DNA from: Bifidobacterium saguinibicoloris
GTDB lineage: Bacteria; Actinomycetota; Actinomycetes; Actinomycetales; Bifidobacteriaceae
DNA length: 64,000 bases
Reading direction: 5' to 3'
Assembly (NCBI RefSeq): GCF_019331725.1
Contig: NZ_JAHBBF010000003.1
Location: 62,001 to 126,000, forward strand
This document shows, in pieces, positions 1-11,977 of this stretch (positions are counted from its first letter, which is position 1; every line of letters begins with the position of its first letter). Below the pieces are notes generated by a model. It searched no databases and had not been told where the DNA came from. It worked only from the letters and a program-made list of their open reading frames with translations. Made by a program: the position numbers and the translations under genes.

Positions 1-856
1 CATCGCGTACCTGTCGACCGCGAACTACCTGACGACCATCAAGGACGAAAGCTTCGTCAAGTCCACGATGGAGCCGTACAAGGCCGAGTTCTCCGGCCCG
101 TTCAACCCACCGGACGACGCCTACAAGGTGATCCTCGCCGGCAAGGCCGACACGTCGAGCACCGGCACCGGCTACTTCATCAACCTCGTCGACCAGAAAG
201 CACCGTGGGTGGCGTACGCGATCGAGTACTACGACGGCGACTCGCAGGGCCTCGTCGCCGCCCCCGGCTCCGGCGTGACCAGCCTCAAGGACCTGTACGG
301 CAAGCGCGTCGGCATCGACAAGAAGGGCGCCACCGGCGACTACATCCTCAAGGCCGCGTTCGAGCACGCCGGGCTCGACTATGCGAAGGTCGAGGAGGTC
401 GAGCTGAGCCAGACCGACTTCGCCGCCGCGTTCTCCTCCGGCAAGATCGACGCGCTGGCCACGTACGACCAGAACCTCGCCTCCGCAATCGCCACCCCGG
501 GCGCGAAACTCATCACCACCGGCAAGGACTACGACTCGAAGAACGTGACCCTGCACATGGTCTCCCGCAAGTTCGCCACCGCGCACCCGGAGATCGTCAA
601 GAAGCTCTACCAAGCGCTCGTCAAGGAGTCCGACAAGGCGCAGAAGGACCCGGAGTTCATCTACGACGCGTACAAGAAGTTCGGCGCGTCCGATTCGATC
701 GTCAAGCAGGTGCGCAAATTCGACGTGCCGGAGATTCTGCCCGTCGACGCCAAGGGACGGAAGATGCTCGACGACATCGCGCAGCAGTACGTCGATTTCG
801 GCTTCATCAAGACGAAGCCGAACCTCGACGACTACGTGCTCGACTGCACGAAGTGA
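1..856 (+). CDS. ABC transporter substrate-binding protein, NitT/TauT/SsuA-like (5' truncated)
   Basis: The reading frame is open from the left edge (frame of base 2) to the TGA ending at 856, so the start and signal peptide lie outside the window. About 284 residues are visible. Features match the periplasmic-binding-protein-type-2 family of sulfonate/taurine/nitrate importers: a lobe segment reading SLKDLYGKRVGIDKKG (ligand-domain strand-loop), then a segment ending in SSGKIDALATYD, where these proteins detect ligand. The ATPase gene follows within about 10 bp, so the two are cotranscribed. The permease is expected upstream, outside the window. The substrate cannot be told from sequence; aliphatic sulfonates are one option, and a thiamine precursor or other small anion is possible. 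Confidence 0.85.
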   Translation, partial: IAYLSTANYLTTIKDESFVKSTMEPYKAEFSGPFNPPDDAYKVILAGKADTSSTGTGYFINLVDQKAPWVAYAIEYYDGDSQGLVAAPGSGVTSLKDLYGKRVGIDKKGATGDYILKAAFEHAGLDYAKVEEVELSQTDFAAAFSSGKIDALATYDQNLASAIATPGAKLITTGKDYDSKNVTLHMVSRKFATAHPEIVKKLYQALVKESDKAQKDPEFIYDAYKKFGASDSIVKQVRKFDVPEILPVDAKGRKMLDDIAQQYVDFGFIKTKPNLDDYVLDCTK

Positions 857-864
857 GCGCGCCG

Positions 865-1632
865 ATGACGGACGACACGAAGCCGGCTCCCACGACAGCT
901 CCCACGACGACGCCCACCGGCACGACGCCCACGGACCATACGCCGCTCATCGACGCGTCGCACGCCGCGCTCGCCTTCGACGGCCGGCCGGTCCTCACGG
1001 ACGTCTCGTTCACGCTGCGCGCCGGCGAATTCGTCTCGCTGATCGGCCGGTCCGGCTGCGGCAAGTCGACGCTGCTGCGCATCGTCGCCGGTCTGCTGGA
1101 GCCGACCGGCGGCGACGTGCGCGCCACCGGCTCGCAGGCGATCGGCTTCCAGGACTCGCGGCTCGTGCCGTGGATCAGGCTCTGGGACAACGTGACGCTG
1201 GGCCTGCCCGGATCGAAGGCCGAACGGCGCGAGATCGCACGAAAGGCGCTCGAGCAGGTGCAGCTCGCCGACCACATGGACTCGTGGCCGTCCTCCCTGT
1301 CCGGCGGCCAGGCGCAGCGCGCCTCGCTCGCGCGCGCCCTGGTGCGCACCCCGGAGCTGCTGCTGCTCGACGAGCCGTTCGGCGCCCTCGACTCGCTCAC
1401 CCGCTACGACATGCAGGACCTGCTCGCCTCGCTCGAGGCGGAGCACGGCTGGGGCGTGCTCATGGTCACGCACGACATCGCCGAGGCGGTGCGCCTGTCC
1501 GACCGGGTGCTCGTGATGTCCGGAGGCGTCATCGCGCAGGACATCACGATCGACCGCTCGGAGACGGACGCCGAGGGCCGTCCCGCCGGGCATGTCGCCC
1601 TCGAGGACCGTCTGCGCGCCGCACTGCGGTAG
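865..1632 (+). CDS. ABC transporter ATP-binding protein, SsuB/TauB-like
   Basis: A complete nucleotide-binding domain of 255 residues. Walker A is GRSGCGKS (residues 61-68), the signature LSGGQ is at 145-149, and Walker B LLLLDEPFGALD has its Asp-Glu at 169-170. The H-loop follows in MVTHDIAEAVRLSDRV. The N-terminal ~30 residues are a Thr/Pro-rich leader (TTTPTGTTPTD), unusual for this family. An in-frame GTG at 853 overlaps the stop of the binding-protein gene (GTGA) and may be the true, translationally coupled start; no clear Shine-Dalgarno decides between them. It would energise the importer whose binding protein precedes it. It could also serve the ATPase-less permease/binding-protein pair near 45 kb, though that is inference. 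Confidence 0.9.
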   Translation: MTDDTKPAPTTAPTTTPTGTTPTDHTPLIDASHAALAFDGRPVLTDVSFTLRAGEFVSLIGRSGCGKSTLLRIVAGLLEPTGGDVRATGSQAIGFQDSRLVPWIRLWDNVTLGLPGSKAERREIARKALEQVQLADHMDSWPSSLSGGQAQRASLARALVRTPELLLLDEPFGALDSLTRYDMQDLLASLEAEHGWGVLMVTHDIAEAVRLSDRVLVMSGGVIAQDITIDRSETDAEGRPAGHVALEDRLRAALR

Positions 1633-1663
1633 CCGATGGACCGGTAAACCGGTAGACCTGCAC

Positions 1664-1714
1664 GCCGCCAACGCCTCGCCGTATCCGCCCGGAACGCGAC
1701 GAGACGTTGGCGGC
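1664..1714. repeat. Inverted repeat between ABC ATPase and beta-galactosidase genes
   Basis: GCCGCCAACG (1664-1673) is exactly complementary to CGTTGGCGGC (1705-1714). After one mismatch the stem continues CTCG/CGAG, giving 14 of 15 paired positions. It lies 32 bp after the ATPase stop and just before a TATGAT -10-like hexamer (1721-1726) upstream of the beta-galactosidase gene. No T-run follows. It may be a weak terminator, or an operator for the lactose gene since it abuts that promoter region. Confidence 0.5.
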
Positions 1715-1725
1715 GACCTGTATGA

Positions 1726-5022
<3,297 letters not shown>

Positions 5023-5045
5023 CGCACGTCCCATCGGAGCATCCA

Positions 5046-5082
5046 CGAAAAGGGTCACATGTCCGCCATGTGACCCTTTTCG
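5046..5082. terminator. Rho-independent terminator after beta-galactosidase
   Basis: A perfect 16-bp stem (CGAAAAGGGTCACATG with its complement) around a 5-nt TCCGC loop. The stem ends in AAAA/TTTT, followed by CGTTT, so it resembles a classic terminator on both strands. It separates lacZ from the transporter gene. Confidence 0.9.
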
Positions 5083-5155
5083 TTTCCCTCGCCGATTCCC
5101 TCGTATCGTTGCCCGGTAGATCAACGAGAGAACAAGAGAGGAATCGGTGATCGTG

Positions 5156-6205
5156 ATGGATAATGTGAAGAAATTCGCCGACTGGCTGACCAAATGGTTC
5201 ACGCTGATCGTGATCGTGTGGGCCGTGTTCAACTACTTCGTGCCCCAGACCTCGCTGTGGGGCAAGAGCTACACCGGCTACCTGCTGGGCATCGTGCTGT
5301 TCGGCATGGGCCTGACCCTGTCGCTTGACGACTTCAAGCGCATCCTCACGCAGCCGCTGATGGTGATCGTCGGCACGGTGGCGCACTTCGTGATCATGCC
5401 GCTCATCGCCGTGGCCCTGTGCGCGATCTTCCACCTGTCCGGCCCGCTGGCCGTGGGCGTGATCCTCGTGGGCTGCTGCCCGTCCGGCACTTCGTCCAAC
5501 GTGATGAGCTACCTGTCCCGCGGCGACGTGGCGCTCGACGTGTCCATCGGCATCCTGTCCACGCTGTGCGCGCCGTTCATGATCCCGCTGCTCATGCAGC
5601 TGCTCGCCTCCCAGTACGTGACCGTGCCGGCCGAGTCCCTGTTCCTCAACGCCGTCAAGGTGGTGCTCTTCCCGATCGCCCTCGGCGTGGCCTGCCACAT
5701 GATCTTCGGCAAGAAGATCGAGAAGGTCACCGTGGCGCTGCCGATCGTCTCCCAGGTGGCCATCCTGCTCATCATCGGCGTGGTGGTCGCCGCCAACGGC
5801 CCGAAGCTGTTCGCCCCGGCCTCGCTGCTCGCCATCCCGGTGGTCATGCTGCACAACCTGTGCGGCTACGGTCTGGGCTTCGGCTTCTCCAAGCTCATGT
5901 ACCGCATCTACCCGAAGGGCTTCAAGTACGCGCAGCAGAAGGCCATCACCTTCGAGGTGGGCATGCAGGACTCCGCGCTGGGCGCGACCCTCGCCCTGAC
6001 CTCCTTCGCCTCGAACCCGCTGGCCGCCGTGCCGTCCACGTTCTTCAGCGTGTGGCACAACATCTCCGGCTCCATCCTGTCCAGCTGGTGGCGCAACCAC
6101 GATGACCGCCACGCCATCGCGCACGACTCCGAGAACGGCGAGAAGGGCTCGGCCAAGGCCGCTGCCGCCGCTCCGGTGGCCGTCGCCGCGAAGGCCGTGG
6201 CCTGA
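5156..6205 (+). CDS. Bile acid:sodium symporter (BASS) family transporter
   Basis: An integral membrane protein of 349 residues with about ten hydrophobic segments. The family hallmark GCCPSGTSSNVMSYLSRGD forms the broken helix that carries sodium sites in this fold, and EVGMQDSALGA is the second conserved motif (helix 9). BASS proteins move bile acids, pantothenate, 2-keto acids or other organic anions with sodium. Substrate cannot be assigned; bile acid transport is possible in a gut bacterium but not shown. The C-terminus is an Ala-rich cytoplasmic tail (KAAAAAPVAVAAKAVA). Starts at GTG 5147 or 5153 are also possible, since GAGAGGAA sits at 5136-5143. It is a single gene between two terminators. 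Confidence 0.9.
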   Translation: MDNVKKFADWLTKWFTLIVIVWAVFNYFVPQTSLWGKSYTGYLLGIVLFGMGLTLSLDDFKRILTQPLMVIVGTVAHFVIMPLIAVALCAIFHLSGPLAVGVILVGCCPSGTSSNVMSYLSRGDVALDVSIGILSTLCAPFMIPLLMQLLASQYVTVPAESLFLNAVKVVLFPIALGVACHMIFGKKIEKVTVALPIVSQVAILLIIGVVVAANGPKLFAPASLLAIPVVMLHNLCGYGLGFGFSKLMYRIYPKGFKYAQQKAITFEVGMQDSALGATLALTSFASNPLAAVPSTFFSVWHNISGSILSSWWRNHDDRHAIAHDSENGEKGSAKAAAAAPVAVAAKAVA

Positions 6206-6246
6206 TCCGGTCCGTCGCCTTCCGCGATAATTCCGCGCTGACGCGA

Positions 6247-6289
6247 ACGAGGCCCGTTGTGATGTCGATGACATCACAACGGGCCTCGT
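6247..6289. terminator. Bidirectional terminator between convergent genes
   Basis: A perfect 19-bp stem (5' arm 6247-6265, 3' arm 6271-6289) with loop CGATG. It lies between the stop codons of the convergent transporter (+) and oleate hydratase (-) genes and serves either direction. Confidence 0.85.
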
Positions 6290-6307
6290 CGTATCAGACG
6301 GCAACCG

Positions 6308-8185
6308 TCAGATCACGTGGTACTCGCGCAGCAGCGTGGCGATGTCGGTGCCGTCGAGCTTCTTCAGCACCTTGCCCAGCACAGCCTTCTCCACGAAGTT
6401 GAGCTTCATGTCCGTGACCGGCTTGCCGTCGCGCAGCTTGACGGTCGCGTTGAGGAGGTTGCGCACATCGTAGACGCTGCCCCACACCTCGGGCACTCCG
6501 CGGTCCACGTCGAGGAGCGTGTAGACGGCCTCCATGCCGGTGCGCATCGAGTACTCGGTGGTGAAGATCGTGTCGCGCGGGGTTTCGGCGAACTGGCCGA
6601 GGAACGCGAAGTTCACGGCGCCGTCCGGCACCACGTCCGGGCGGTCGCCGGCGGCGCGCGGCATGAAGAACGCGGTGATGTACGGCATCATGACCGGCAC
6701 GGTGTTGGCGTGGTTCTTCGCCAGCGCCTCGATCTTGTCCGCCGGCACGCCCATGTGGTAGAGCCACTCCTGGCAGATCTCCTCGCCGGTGCATTCGGTC
6801 ATCGGCTTCTTCACGTAGTCGCCGGGCTTGTCCGGGAACAGGCCGTAGACCCACACGCACAGCTGGTCCTTGGGCTGGTCGCGGAACTGCTGTTGGCGGT
6901 TGAGGGTCCAGCTCATCAGCCAGCTGGAGTCGGTGACGGTGACGATGCCGCCGGTGACGACCTTGCCGCTGAACGGGTCGCGCTTGCAGATGCGCTGGAT
7001 GTACGGCGGGATCTCCTTGTCCAGAGTGGTCACGGTGGCGCTCATCCACTTGGTGGCGTTCGGATCGGAGCAGAACGTGTCCGGGTGGCCGAAGCTCGGG
7101 TCCTGGGCGGCGATGCGCCGCCACATGTCCCAGCCGCCGCCGGGCTTCAGGTCCGGGTTCCACGGGGCGGGCGCGTGCTGGGAGCCCATCGTGGAGTTCT
7201 CGACGCAGCCGCCGTTGGTGATGAACACGTAGTCGTGCTCGGTCAGGTCGATGGACGACTTCTCGCCCTCGTGGTCGATGTCGATGCGCACGGCGAGCTT
7301 CTTGGTCTGCGTCGAGTACGGGTTGCGCTTGAACACGCCGGAGGTCGCCTGGATCTTGAGGATCGTGTCCTGCCCCACGCCGGTGCGTTCGCGCCTGGGC
7401 CCGTCGCCGCCGCCGATCGCGAACTCGACGTTCTCGACCTTGGTGTCGTAATGGAACTTGACGCCGTGCGCCTCCAGGTACCTGACCATCGGCAGGATCA
7501 TCGACTCGTACTGGTTGTAGCGGGTGAAACGCAGCGCGCTGAAGTCCGGGAGCCCGCCGATATGGTGGATGTAGCGCTTGATGTAGAGCTTCATCTCCAG
7601 CGCGGAATGCCAGTTCTCGAAGGCGAACATCGTGCGCCAGTACATCCAGAAGTTGGAGTCCAGCACCTCGTCGTCGAAGAAGTCGGTGATGGGCTTGTCG
7701 TAGAGCTCCTCGTCCGGGGTGAAGAAGAGCTTCATGATCTCCTGCGAGGCCTTGTCGGAGAGGCCGAACTTGCCGTTGGTGCCGGCGTCCTTCCCATGGT
7801 CCTTGGTGGCGCGGCACAGCGAGTAGTTCGGGTCCTCCTTGTTGAGCCAGTAGTATTCGTCGAGCACGGAGACGCCCTCGGTCTCGATGGAGGGGATGGA
7901 GCGGAACAGGTCCCACATGACCTCGAAGTGGTTGTCCATCTCGCGCCCGCCGCGCATCACGTAGCCGAGGCCGGGGATCTCGGCGCCGTCGCAGGCGCCG
8001 CCGGGCACGGAGTCCTTCTCGAGGATGTGGATGTTCTCGCCGGGCATCTGCGCGTCGCGTACGAGGTAGCATGCGGCGGACAAGGCCGCGAGTCCGGTGC
8101 CGATAATGTAGGCCGACTTGCCGTCGACGCCTTCCGGCTTCTTCGGACGGGCGAACGCCTCGTAGTTGCCGTTGGAATAGTACAT
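6308..8185 (-). CDS. ohyA: Oleate hydratase (myosin-cross-reactive antigen family)
   Basis: An FAD-binding enzyme that adds water to the cis-9 double bond of oleic/linoleic acid, giving 10-hydroxy fatty acids; in bifidobacteria this helps detoxify free fatty acids. The 625-residue length is typical. It begins MYYSNGNYEAF, as family members do. The Rossmann motif IIGTGLAALSAACYL with the ribose-binding Glu in HILEKD and the segment GGREMDNHFEVMWDLF are clear. A strong AAGGAGGC 5 nt upstream fixes ATG 8185; an in-frame extension to 8239 lacks family similarity. Monocistronic, ending at the shared terminator. Confidence 0.95.
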   Translation of the reverse strand: MYYSNGNYEAFARPKKPEGVDGKSAYIIGTGLAALSAACYLVRDAQMPGENIHILEKDSVPGGACDGAEIPGLGYVMRGGREMDNHFEVMWDLFRSIPSIETEGVSVLDEYYWLNKEDPNYSLCRATKDHGKDAGTNGKFGLSDKASQEIMKLFFTPDEELYDKPITDFFDDEVLDSNFWMYWRTMFAFENWHSALEMKLYIKRYIHHIGGLPDFSALRFTRYNQYESMILPMVRYLEAHGVKFHYDTKVENVEFAIGGGDGPRRERTGVGQDTILKIQATSGVFKRNPYSTQTKKLAVRIDIDHEGEKSSIDLTEHDYVFITNGGCVENSTMGSQHAPAPWNPDLKPGGGWDMWRRIAAQDPSFGHPDTFCSDPNATKWMSATVTTLDKEIPPYIQRICKRDPFSGKVVTGGIVTVTDSSWLMSWTLNRQQQFRDQPKDQLCVWVYGLFPDKPGDYVKKPMTECTGEEICQEWLYHMGVPADKIEALAKNHANTVPVMMPYITAFFMPRAAGDRPDVVPDGAVNFAFLGQFAETPRDTIFTTEYSMRTGMEAVYTLLDVDRGVPEVWGSVYDVRNLLNATVKLRDGKPVTDMKLNFVEKAVLGKVLKKLDGTDIATLLREYHVI

Positions 8186-8298
8186 GTTCCGCCTCCTTGG
8201 GGACGATGTTGACATTGCGTCAACATGCTTGATGGACATCCTGTCGCATTCGCTTCCCTCTCGCCATAGACAGTACGCCGTGTTTCGTCGGATATCCA

Positions 8299-8334
8299 GA
8301 AGGCCGCCCTCCCGCGGTGGGGAGGACGGCCTTC
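8299..8334 (-). terminator. Terminator after aldo/keto reductase
   Basis: An imperfect GC-rich hairpin, GAAGGCCG-CCTCCC pairing with GGGAGG-CGGCCTTC around GCGGTG. It lies 20 bp beyond the reductase stop on the minus strand. Confidence 0.7.
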
Positions 8335-8353
8335 GACGATGGCGGGACGTGCG

Positions 8354-9244
8354 TCAGATGTTGCCGCGCACGTGCTGGTCGGCCCAGGACTGCGAATGCG
8401 TGAACGTCTCCGGGTCCGCGCTCACGTTGGCGTGCGGGTCGTCGAGCGCGTCGATGGCGGAGAGTTCGGCCGGCGTCAGGTCGAAGCCGGCGCTGGCGAG
8501 GTTCTCCCGCATGCGCGCGGCGTGCTTCGACTTCGGGATGACGATGCGTCCCTCCTGCGTGTGCCAGCGCAGCACCACCTGCGCAGGCGTCACGCCGTGC
8601 GCCTCGGCGGCGGCCGTGACGGGCGCGGAGGCGATGTCGGCGCCGTGTCCCAGCGGGCTGTACGCCTCCACGGTGACGCCGTGGCGCGCGCAGAAGGCGC
8701 GCAGGCCGGGCTGGTTGAACCGCGGGTGCGCCTCGACCTGGTCCACGGCGGGCGTCTCGCCGGAGTCGTCGATGATGGAGCGCAGGTGGGCGGGCAGGAA
8801 GTTGCTCACGCCGGGCACCCGCACGGCGCCCTCGTCGCGAAGCCGCAGCAGCGCGCGCCACGTCTCGCGGGTGAAGCCGGCGGCGGTGAACGGCCAGTGG
8901 ATGAGGTACATGTCCACCACGTCCACCTTGAGCTTGCGGCGGGACTCCTCGAACGCGGCCAGCGCGGCGTCGTATCCCTGGTCGCAGTTGCGCAGCTTGG
9001 TGGTGACCCACACCTTGCCGGCCATGCCGGTGGCGGCGAGCGCGTCGCCCACCTGTTCCTCGTTGTAGTATGCGGCGGCCGTGTCGATGTGGCGGTAGCC
9101 GATCTCCAGCGCCTCCTCGACAGCGCGCTGCGTGTCTTCGGGCGGGATCTGGAACGTGCCGAACCCGATCTGCGGGATCTCGGTATGGTTCGCGTCGCCC
9201 AGCGTGACGGACGGCGATTCGACGGTCTGTTGCGTCTCGGTCAT
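8354..9244 (-). CDS. Aldo/keto reductase (2,5-diketo-D-gluconate reductase-like)
   Basis: An NADPH-dependent carbonyl reductase of 296 residues. The catalytic tetrad is visible: Asp54 and Tyr59 in HIDTAAAYYNE, Lys83 in VTTKLRN, His116 in LIHWP. The C-terminal nucleotide-binding motif VIPKSKHAARMREN identifies the family's 2'-phosphate loop. The physiological substrate is unknown; these enzymes reduce methylglyoxal, diketogluconate and other aldehydes or ketones. The start at 9244 is favoured by AGGGGG 6 nt upstream; an in-frame ATG at 9262 exists but lacks such a site. Monocistronic. Confidence 0.92.
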   Translation of the reverse strand: MTETQQTVESPSVTLGDANHTEIPQIGFGTFQIPPEDTQRAVEEALEIGYRHIDTAAAYYNEEQVGDALAATGMAGKVWVTTKLRNCDQGYDAALAAFEESRRKLKVDVVDMYLIHWPFTAAGFTRETWRALLRLRDEGAVRVPGVSNFLPAHLRSIIDDSGETPAVDQVEAHPRFNQPGLRAFCARHGVTVEAYSPLGHGADIASAPVTAAAEAHGVTPAQVVLRWHTQEGRIVIPKSKHAARMRENLASAGFDLTPAELSAIDALDDPHANVSADPETFTHSQSWADQHVRGNI

Positions 9245-9336
9245 GACATGCCCCCTGTTCATGCGCGCGGTCCGATGCGGGCCGCGCTTCCGCCACCCAT
9301 GCTAGTCGCGTCGGCGCAGCCGCGCCGTGACGGCGG

Positions 9337-10686
9337 TCATCGGATGACGAGGTACAGCAGCATGGCCACGGCGATCACCACCAGACCGACGACGATGACC
9401 GTGACCAGTCCGGCCCGGATGCCGAACGGATGCCCGCGGCCCTTCCCCGCAGCCTCCCCGGCGCGGTCCGCGGGCGGGACGGCCCTGCCGCTTTCGAGCA
9501 GCGCGGAGAACGCGCCGAACGCCACGAGGAGCGAGCCCATGACGACGAGCACCATGAGGGCGCGCGTGGGGAACGTCAGGCCGTCGCCCAACTGGATGGA
9601 GGCGATGACGAAGGAGATGATGCCGGCGAAGAAGCCGATGAACTCGAGCATGTCGATGCGTTCGTTGTCGAAGCGCCGGCCAAGCTCGTCCATCTTGTCG
9701 TCCAGCATGCGGGCGCGTTCCTCCTGCGACTCCTGCGCGCCGTCGATGACGGCGGACAGCGAGCGCATGTTCGACAGGACGTTGCAGGTGTTGCGCGCGT
9801 CGAAGATCTCGTTCATCTCGGTCACATACGTGCTGTTGCGCAGGGCGGTCTCGCGCGGGTCGGTCGAATCGTCGCATTCGTCGTTGTACCGCGAGTTCTC
9901 GAGGTCGACGGCGCGGTCGTATTCGGCGAGCGACTCGTCGTACCGGGCGAGGCATGCGAGGATGCGTCCGCGGCTCACGTGGAAGATGGGGTGCCACTGG
10001 TCGTCGGTGAGCGCGTCGAAGCGTTCGAGCAGGCGTTCAAGGGCCGCCTCGTCGTCGTCCTCGGGGCGCTGCCTGCCGGAGGAGATGAGCTCGTTCTCCA
10101 CGCGGCCCACAATCTGCTCGGTGTACGAGTTGAGGAAGCCGATGTGCGCGGGGGCGATGTCGAGCGCGCGGCGCGCCGCCTCCTCGCCCTTGGCCGTGTC
10201 GCCCGCGTAGCGGTGGAACATGGACAGCGAGTACTGGTAGAGGGAGAAGCCGCCGAGGCACACGGCCATCATCGGCACGAAGCGCCGCCAGTACATCAGG
10301 CGGGCGTCGGTGTCGAACTCGCGGCGGTGGAACCATTCGAAGGCGATGAAGTAGGCGGGCAGCAGCGCCACGTCGCCTTTGTGGCGGACGCTCACGTCGA
10401 GCACGGAATCGCTCAGGTCGATGGCGTCGGCCTTGTCGAACAGTCCGGCGGAGACGACGTTCTCGCGCAGGTAGCGTTCGAACGCGGGGTCATCCGGCGA
10501 GATGGACGCGAGGTGCGCGTAGACGCCGCGCAGCCGTTCAACGACGTCCTCGGAGACGGGGAAATCGGAGCTTGCGAGTTCGCGCAGCAGCGCGTCGGCG
10601 CCGGGGAACGGGGACGCGCCGCCGCTCGTGCCGGCGTCCTCCTTGAGGGTTTCGGGGGATGCCGTGTTGCCTGTCCGCTCGTCCAT
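9337..10686 (-). CDS. Hypothetical protein with C-terminal membrane segments and TPR-like region
   Basis: A 449-residue protein not recognised beyond general features. Residues ~100-300 include alternating helices with tetratricopeptide-like spacing (KGEEAARRALDIAPAHIGFLNSY; YDESLAEYDRAVDLENSRY). A charged probable coiled coil (ESQEERARMLDDKMDELGRRFDNE) then leads into three hydrophobic segments, two near FIGFFAGIISFVIASI and MVLVVMGSLLVAFGAF, and one at the extreme C-terminus (VTVIVVGLVVIAVAMLLYLV). This suggests a cytoplasmic sensing or scaffold domain anchored by its C-terminus. GGAGGC lies 5 nt upstream of ATG 10686. It is divergent from the amidotransferase gene. No function is claimed. 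Confidence 0.75.
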   Translation of the reverse strand: MDERTGNTASPETLKEDAGTSGGASPFPGADALLRELASSDFPVSEDVVERLRGVYAHLASISPDDPAFERYLRENVVSAGLFDKADAIDLSDSVLDVSVRHKGDVALLPAYFIAFEWFHRREFDTDARLMYWRRFVPMMAVCLGGFSLYQYSLSMFHRYAGDTAKGEEAARRALDIAPAHIGFLNSYTEQIVGRVENELISSGRQRPEDDDEAALERLLERFDALTDDQWHPIFHVSRGRILACLARYDESLAEYDRAVDLENSRYNDECDDSTDPRETALRNSTYVTEMNEIFDARNTCNVLSNMRSLSAVIDGAQESQEERARMLDDKMDELGRRFDNERIDMLEFIGFFAGIISFVIASIQLGDGLTFPTRALMVLVVMGSLLVAFGAFSALLESGRAVPPADRAGEAAGKGRGHPFGIRAGLVTVIVVGLVVIAVAMLLYLVIR

Positions 10687-10701
10687 GGGTGCCTCCGCTC
10701 A

Positions 10702-10707
10702 TATAAT
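10702..10707 (+). promoter_or_regulatory. -10-like TATAAT upstream of amidotransferase gene
   Basis: A perfect TATAAT hexamer lies in the 97-bp divergent intergenic region, 77 bp before the amidotransferase start. I see no good -35 element, so this is only a candidate promoter. Confidence 0.4.
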
Positions 10708-10783
10708 CGTGGCATTCATGGTACATCCGGCCGCCGCCATGGCGGTGCGGGCGAAACAGAGGACGGAGAGGGGCGGAGGCCTG

Positions 10784-11515
10784 ATGAAGCCGGTCGTGGC
10801 GTTGATGATGCAGTATTCGGAGACCGTTCCGGGGGCGTTCGACATCGACCCCGGCTACCCGCGGATGCTGGAGCTCGCCGGCGCCGACGTGCTGCGCGTC
10901 GACCCCTCGGACGACGACGCGTATCTCATGGGCATGCTGGACCGGGCGGACGGACTGCTCATCCCCGGCGGCAACGACATCGACCCGGACCTGTACGGCG
11001 GGAAGCACCTGCCCGGCATGGACGAGCCGGTGCCGCTGCGCGACCACGCCGAGAAGACGATGCTCGAGGCCGCGTACCAGCGCGGCATGCCGTATCTGGG
11101 CGTGTGCCGCGGACTGCAGATGATGTGCGTGCTGGCGGGCGGCGACCTCTACCAGCAGATCAGGGACGACGTCCCCGGGGCGCTCGACCACTGGCAGCGC
11201 ACGCCGTTCAGCGAGCCCTCGCATGCGGTGACGCTCGCCGAAGGCACGCCCATCAACGCGATCATGGGCACGGACCGGCTCGAGGTCAACAGCGTGCATC
11301 ATCAGGCGGTGCATCATCCGGGCGAGGGCGTCGTGGTGCAGGCGAGCGCGCCGGACGGCATCGTCGAATCCGCGTACCGTCCGGACCGTCCCTTCTTCAT
11401 GGCGGTGCAGTGGCATCCGGAGCAGACCCCAGAGGCGGAGCCGAGCCGGCGTCTCGCCGGCGCGTTCGTCGAGGCGTGCCGCCGGTACGCCGACGGCACT
11501 GCCGCATCCGAATGA
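10784..11515 (+). CDS. Gamma-glutamyl-gamma-aminobutyrate hydrolase / class I glutamine amidotransferase-like (peptidase C26)
   Basis: A 243-residue stand-alone C26 hydrolase. The nucleophile is Cys108 in YLGVCRGLQMM, and the His211/Glu213 pair is in QWHPEQ. The PGGNDIDPDLYG motif is shared with PuuD-like enzymes, which cleave gamma-glutamyl bonds (gamma-glutamyl-GABA or other gamma-glutamyl amines). With no putrescine pathway genes nearby, the natural substrate is uncertain. The frame stays open further upstream, but MKPVVALMMQY aligns with the family N-terminus and has a GGCGGAGG site just before it. Confidence 0.88.
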   Translation: MKPVVALMMQYSETVPGAFDIDPGYPRMLELAGADVLRVDPSDDDAYLMGMLDRADGLLIPGGNDIDPDLYGGKHLPGMDEPVPLRDHAEKTMLEAAYQRGMPYLGVCRGLQMMCVLAGGDLYQQIRDDVPGALDHWQRTPFSEPSHAVTLAEGTPINAIMGTDRLEVNSVHHQAVHHPGEGVVVQASAPDGIVESAYRPDRPFFMAVQWHPEQTPEAEPSRRLAGAFVEACRRYADGTAASE

Positions 11516-11682
11516 CCCGGCGGGACACGCCGTCGGAAACGGCTACCCACCCCGCCGGAAAACGACTAGAACGGAAACCAGCCAAGGAATTCCGAGGGCG
11601 GGGTTCCCTCAGTCGCCGTCGCACGGCCGGCCGTCGATGATGCCGGGTCGGATGCGCGGGCGACGCGAGTCGAGGAGTCGAC

Positions 11683-11895
11683 ATGACCGACATTGACGAG
11701 AAGACACTGGATGACAAGCTGGCCGCGGCGCAGACCATCGACGAGGTGATGGCGATCGCCGAGGAGGCGGGGCACCCGCTCTCCTATGAGGAGGCCGACG
11801 CGTTCTTCGGCCGCATCGAACAAGCCAAGTCCGACACCGCCGAGCTGATAGGCGATTCGGTCAAGTCCGAGGCGGAGAAGGAGTTCGGCATCTGA
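11683..11895 (+). CDS. Small acidic protein, 70 residues, Nif11-leader-like helical region
   Basis: Starts at ATG 11683 behind GAGGAG and ends at 11895, with a strong terminator 20 bp later, so it looks like a real monocistronic small gene. The protein is rich in Glu/Asp/Ala and has no Cys. The middle segment TIDEVMAIAEEAGHPLSYEE resembles the helical Nif11-type leader fold (a region of the form hxEhhxhAxexGhxhoxee), but the part after it (GRIEQAKSDTAELIGDSVK) lacks Cys and the usual GG/GA cleavage site. I therefore do not call it a RiPP precursor. Function unknown. Confidence 0.75.
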   Translation: MTDIDEKTLDDKLAAAQTIDEVMAIAEEAGHPLSYEEADAFFGRIEQAKSDTAELIGDSVKSEAEKEFGI

Positions 11896-11916
11896 CGGCA
11901 TGTACGTCGTCATGAC

Positions 11917-11960
11917 GCGTGAGGGGGCGTCCGGCCGCACGGCCGGACGCCCCCTCACGC
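11917..11960. terminator. Bidirectional terminator (20-bp stem)
   Basis: A perfect 20-bp stem (11917-11936 with 11941-11960) and a GCAC loop. It lies between the small-protein gene (+) and the ECF component gene (-), which converge on it. Confidence 0.88.
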
Positions 11961-11977
11961 GCTTCACACTCATCCGC

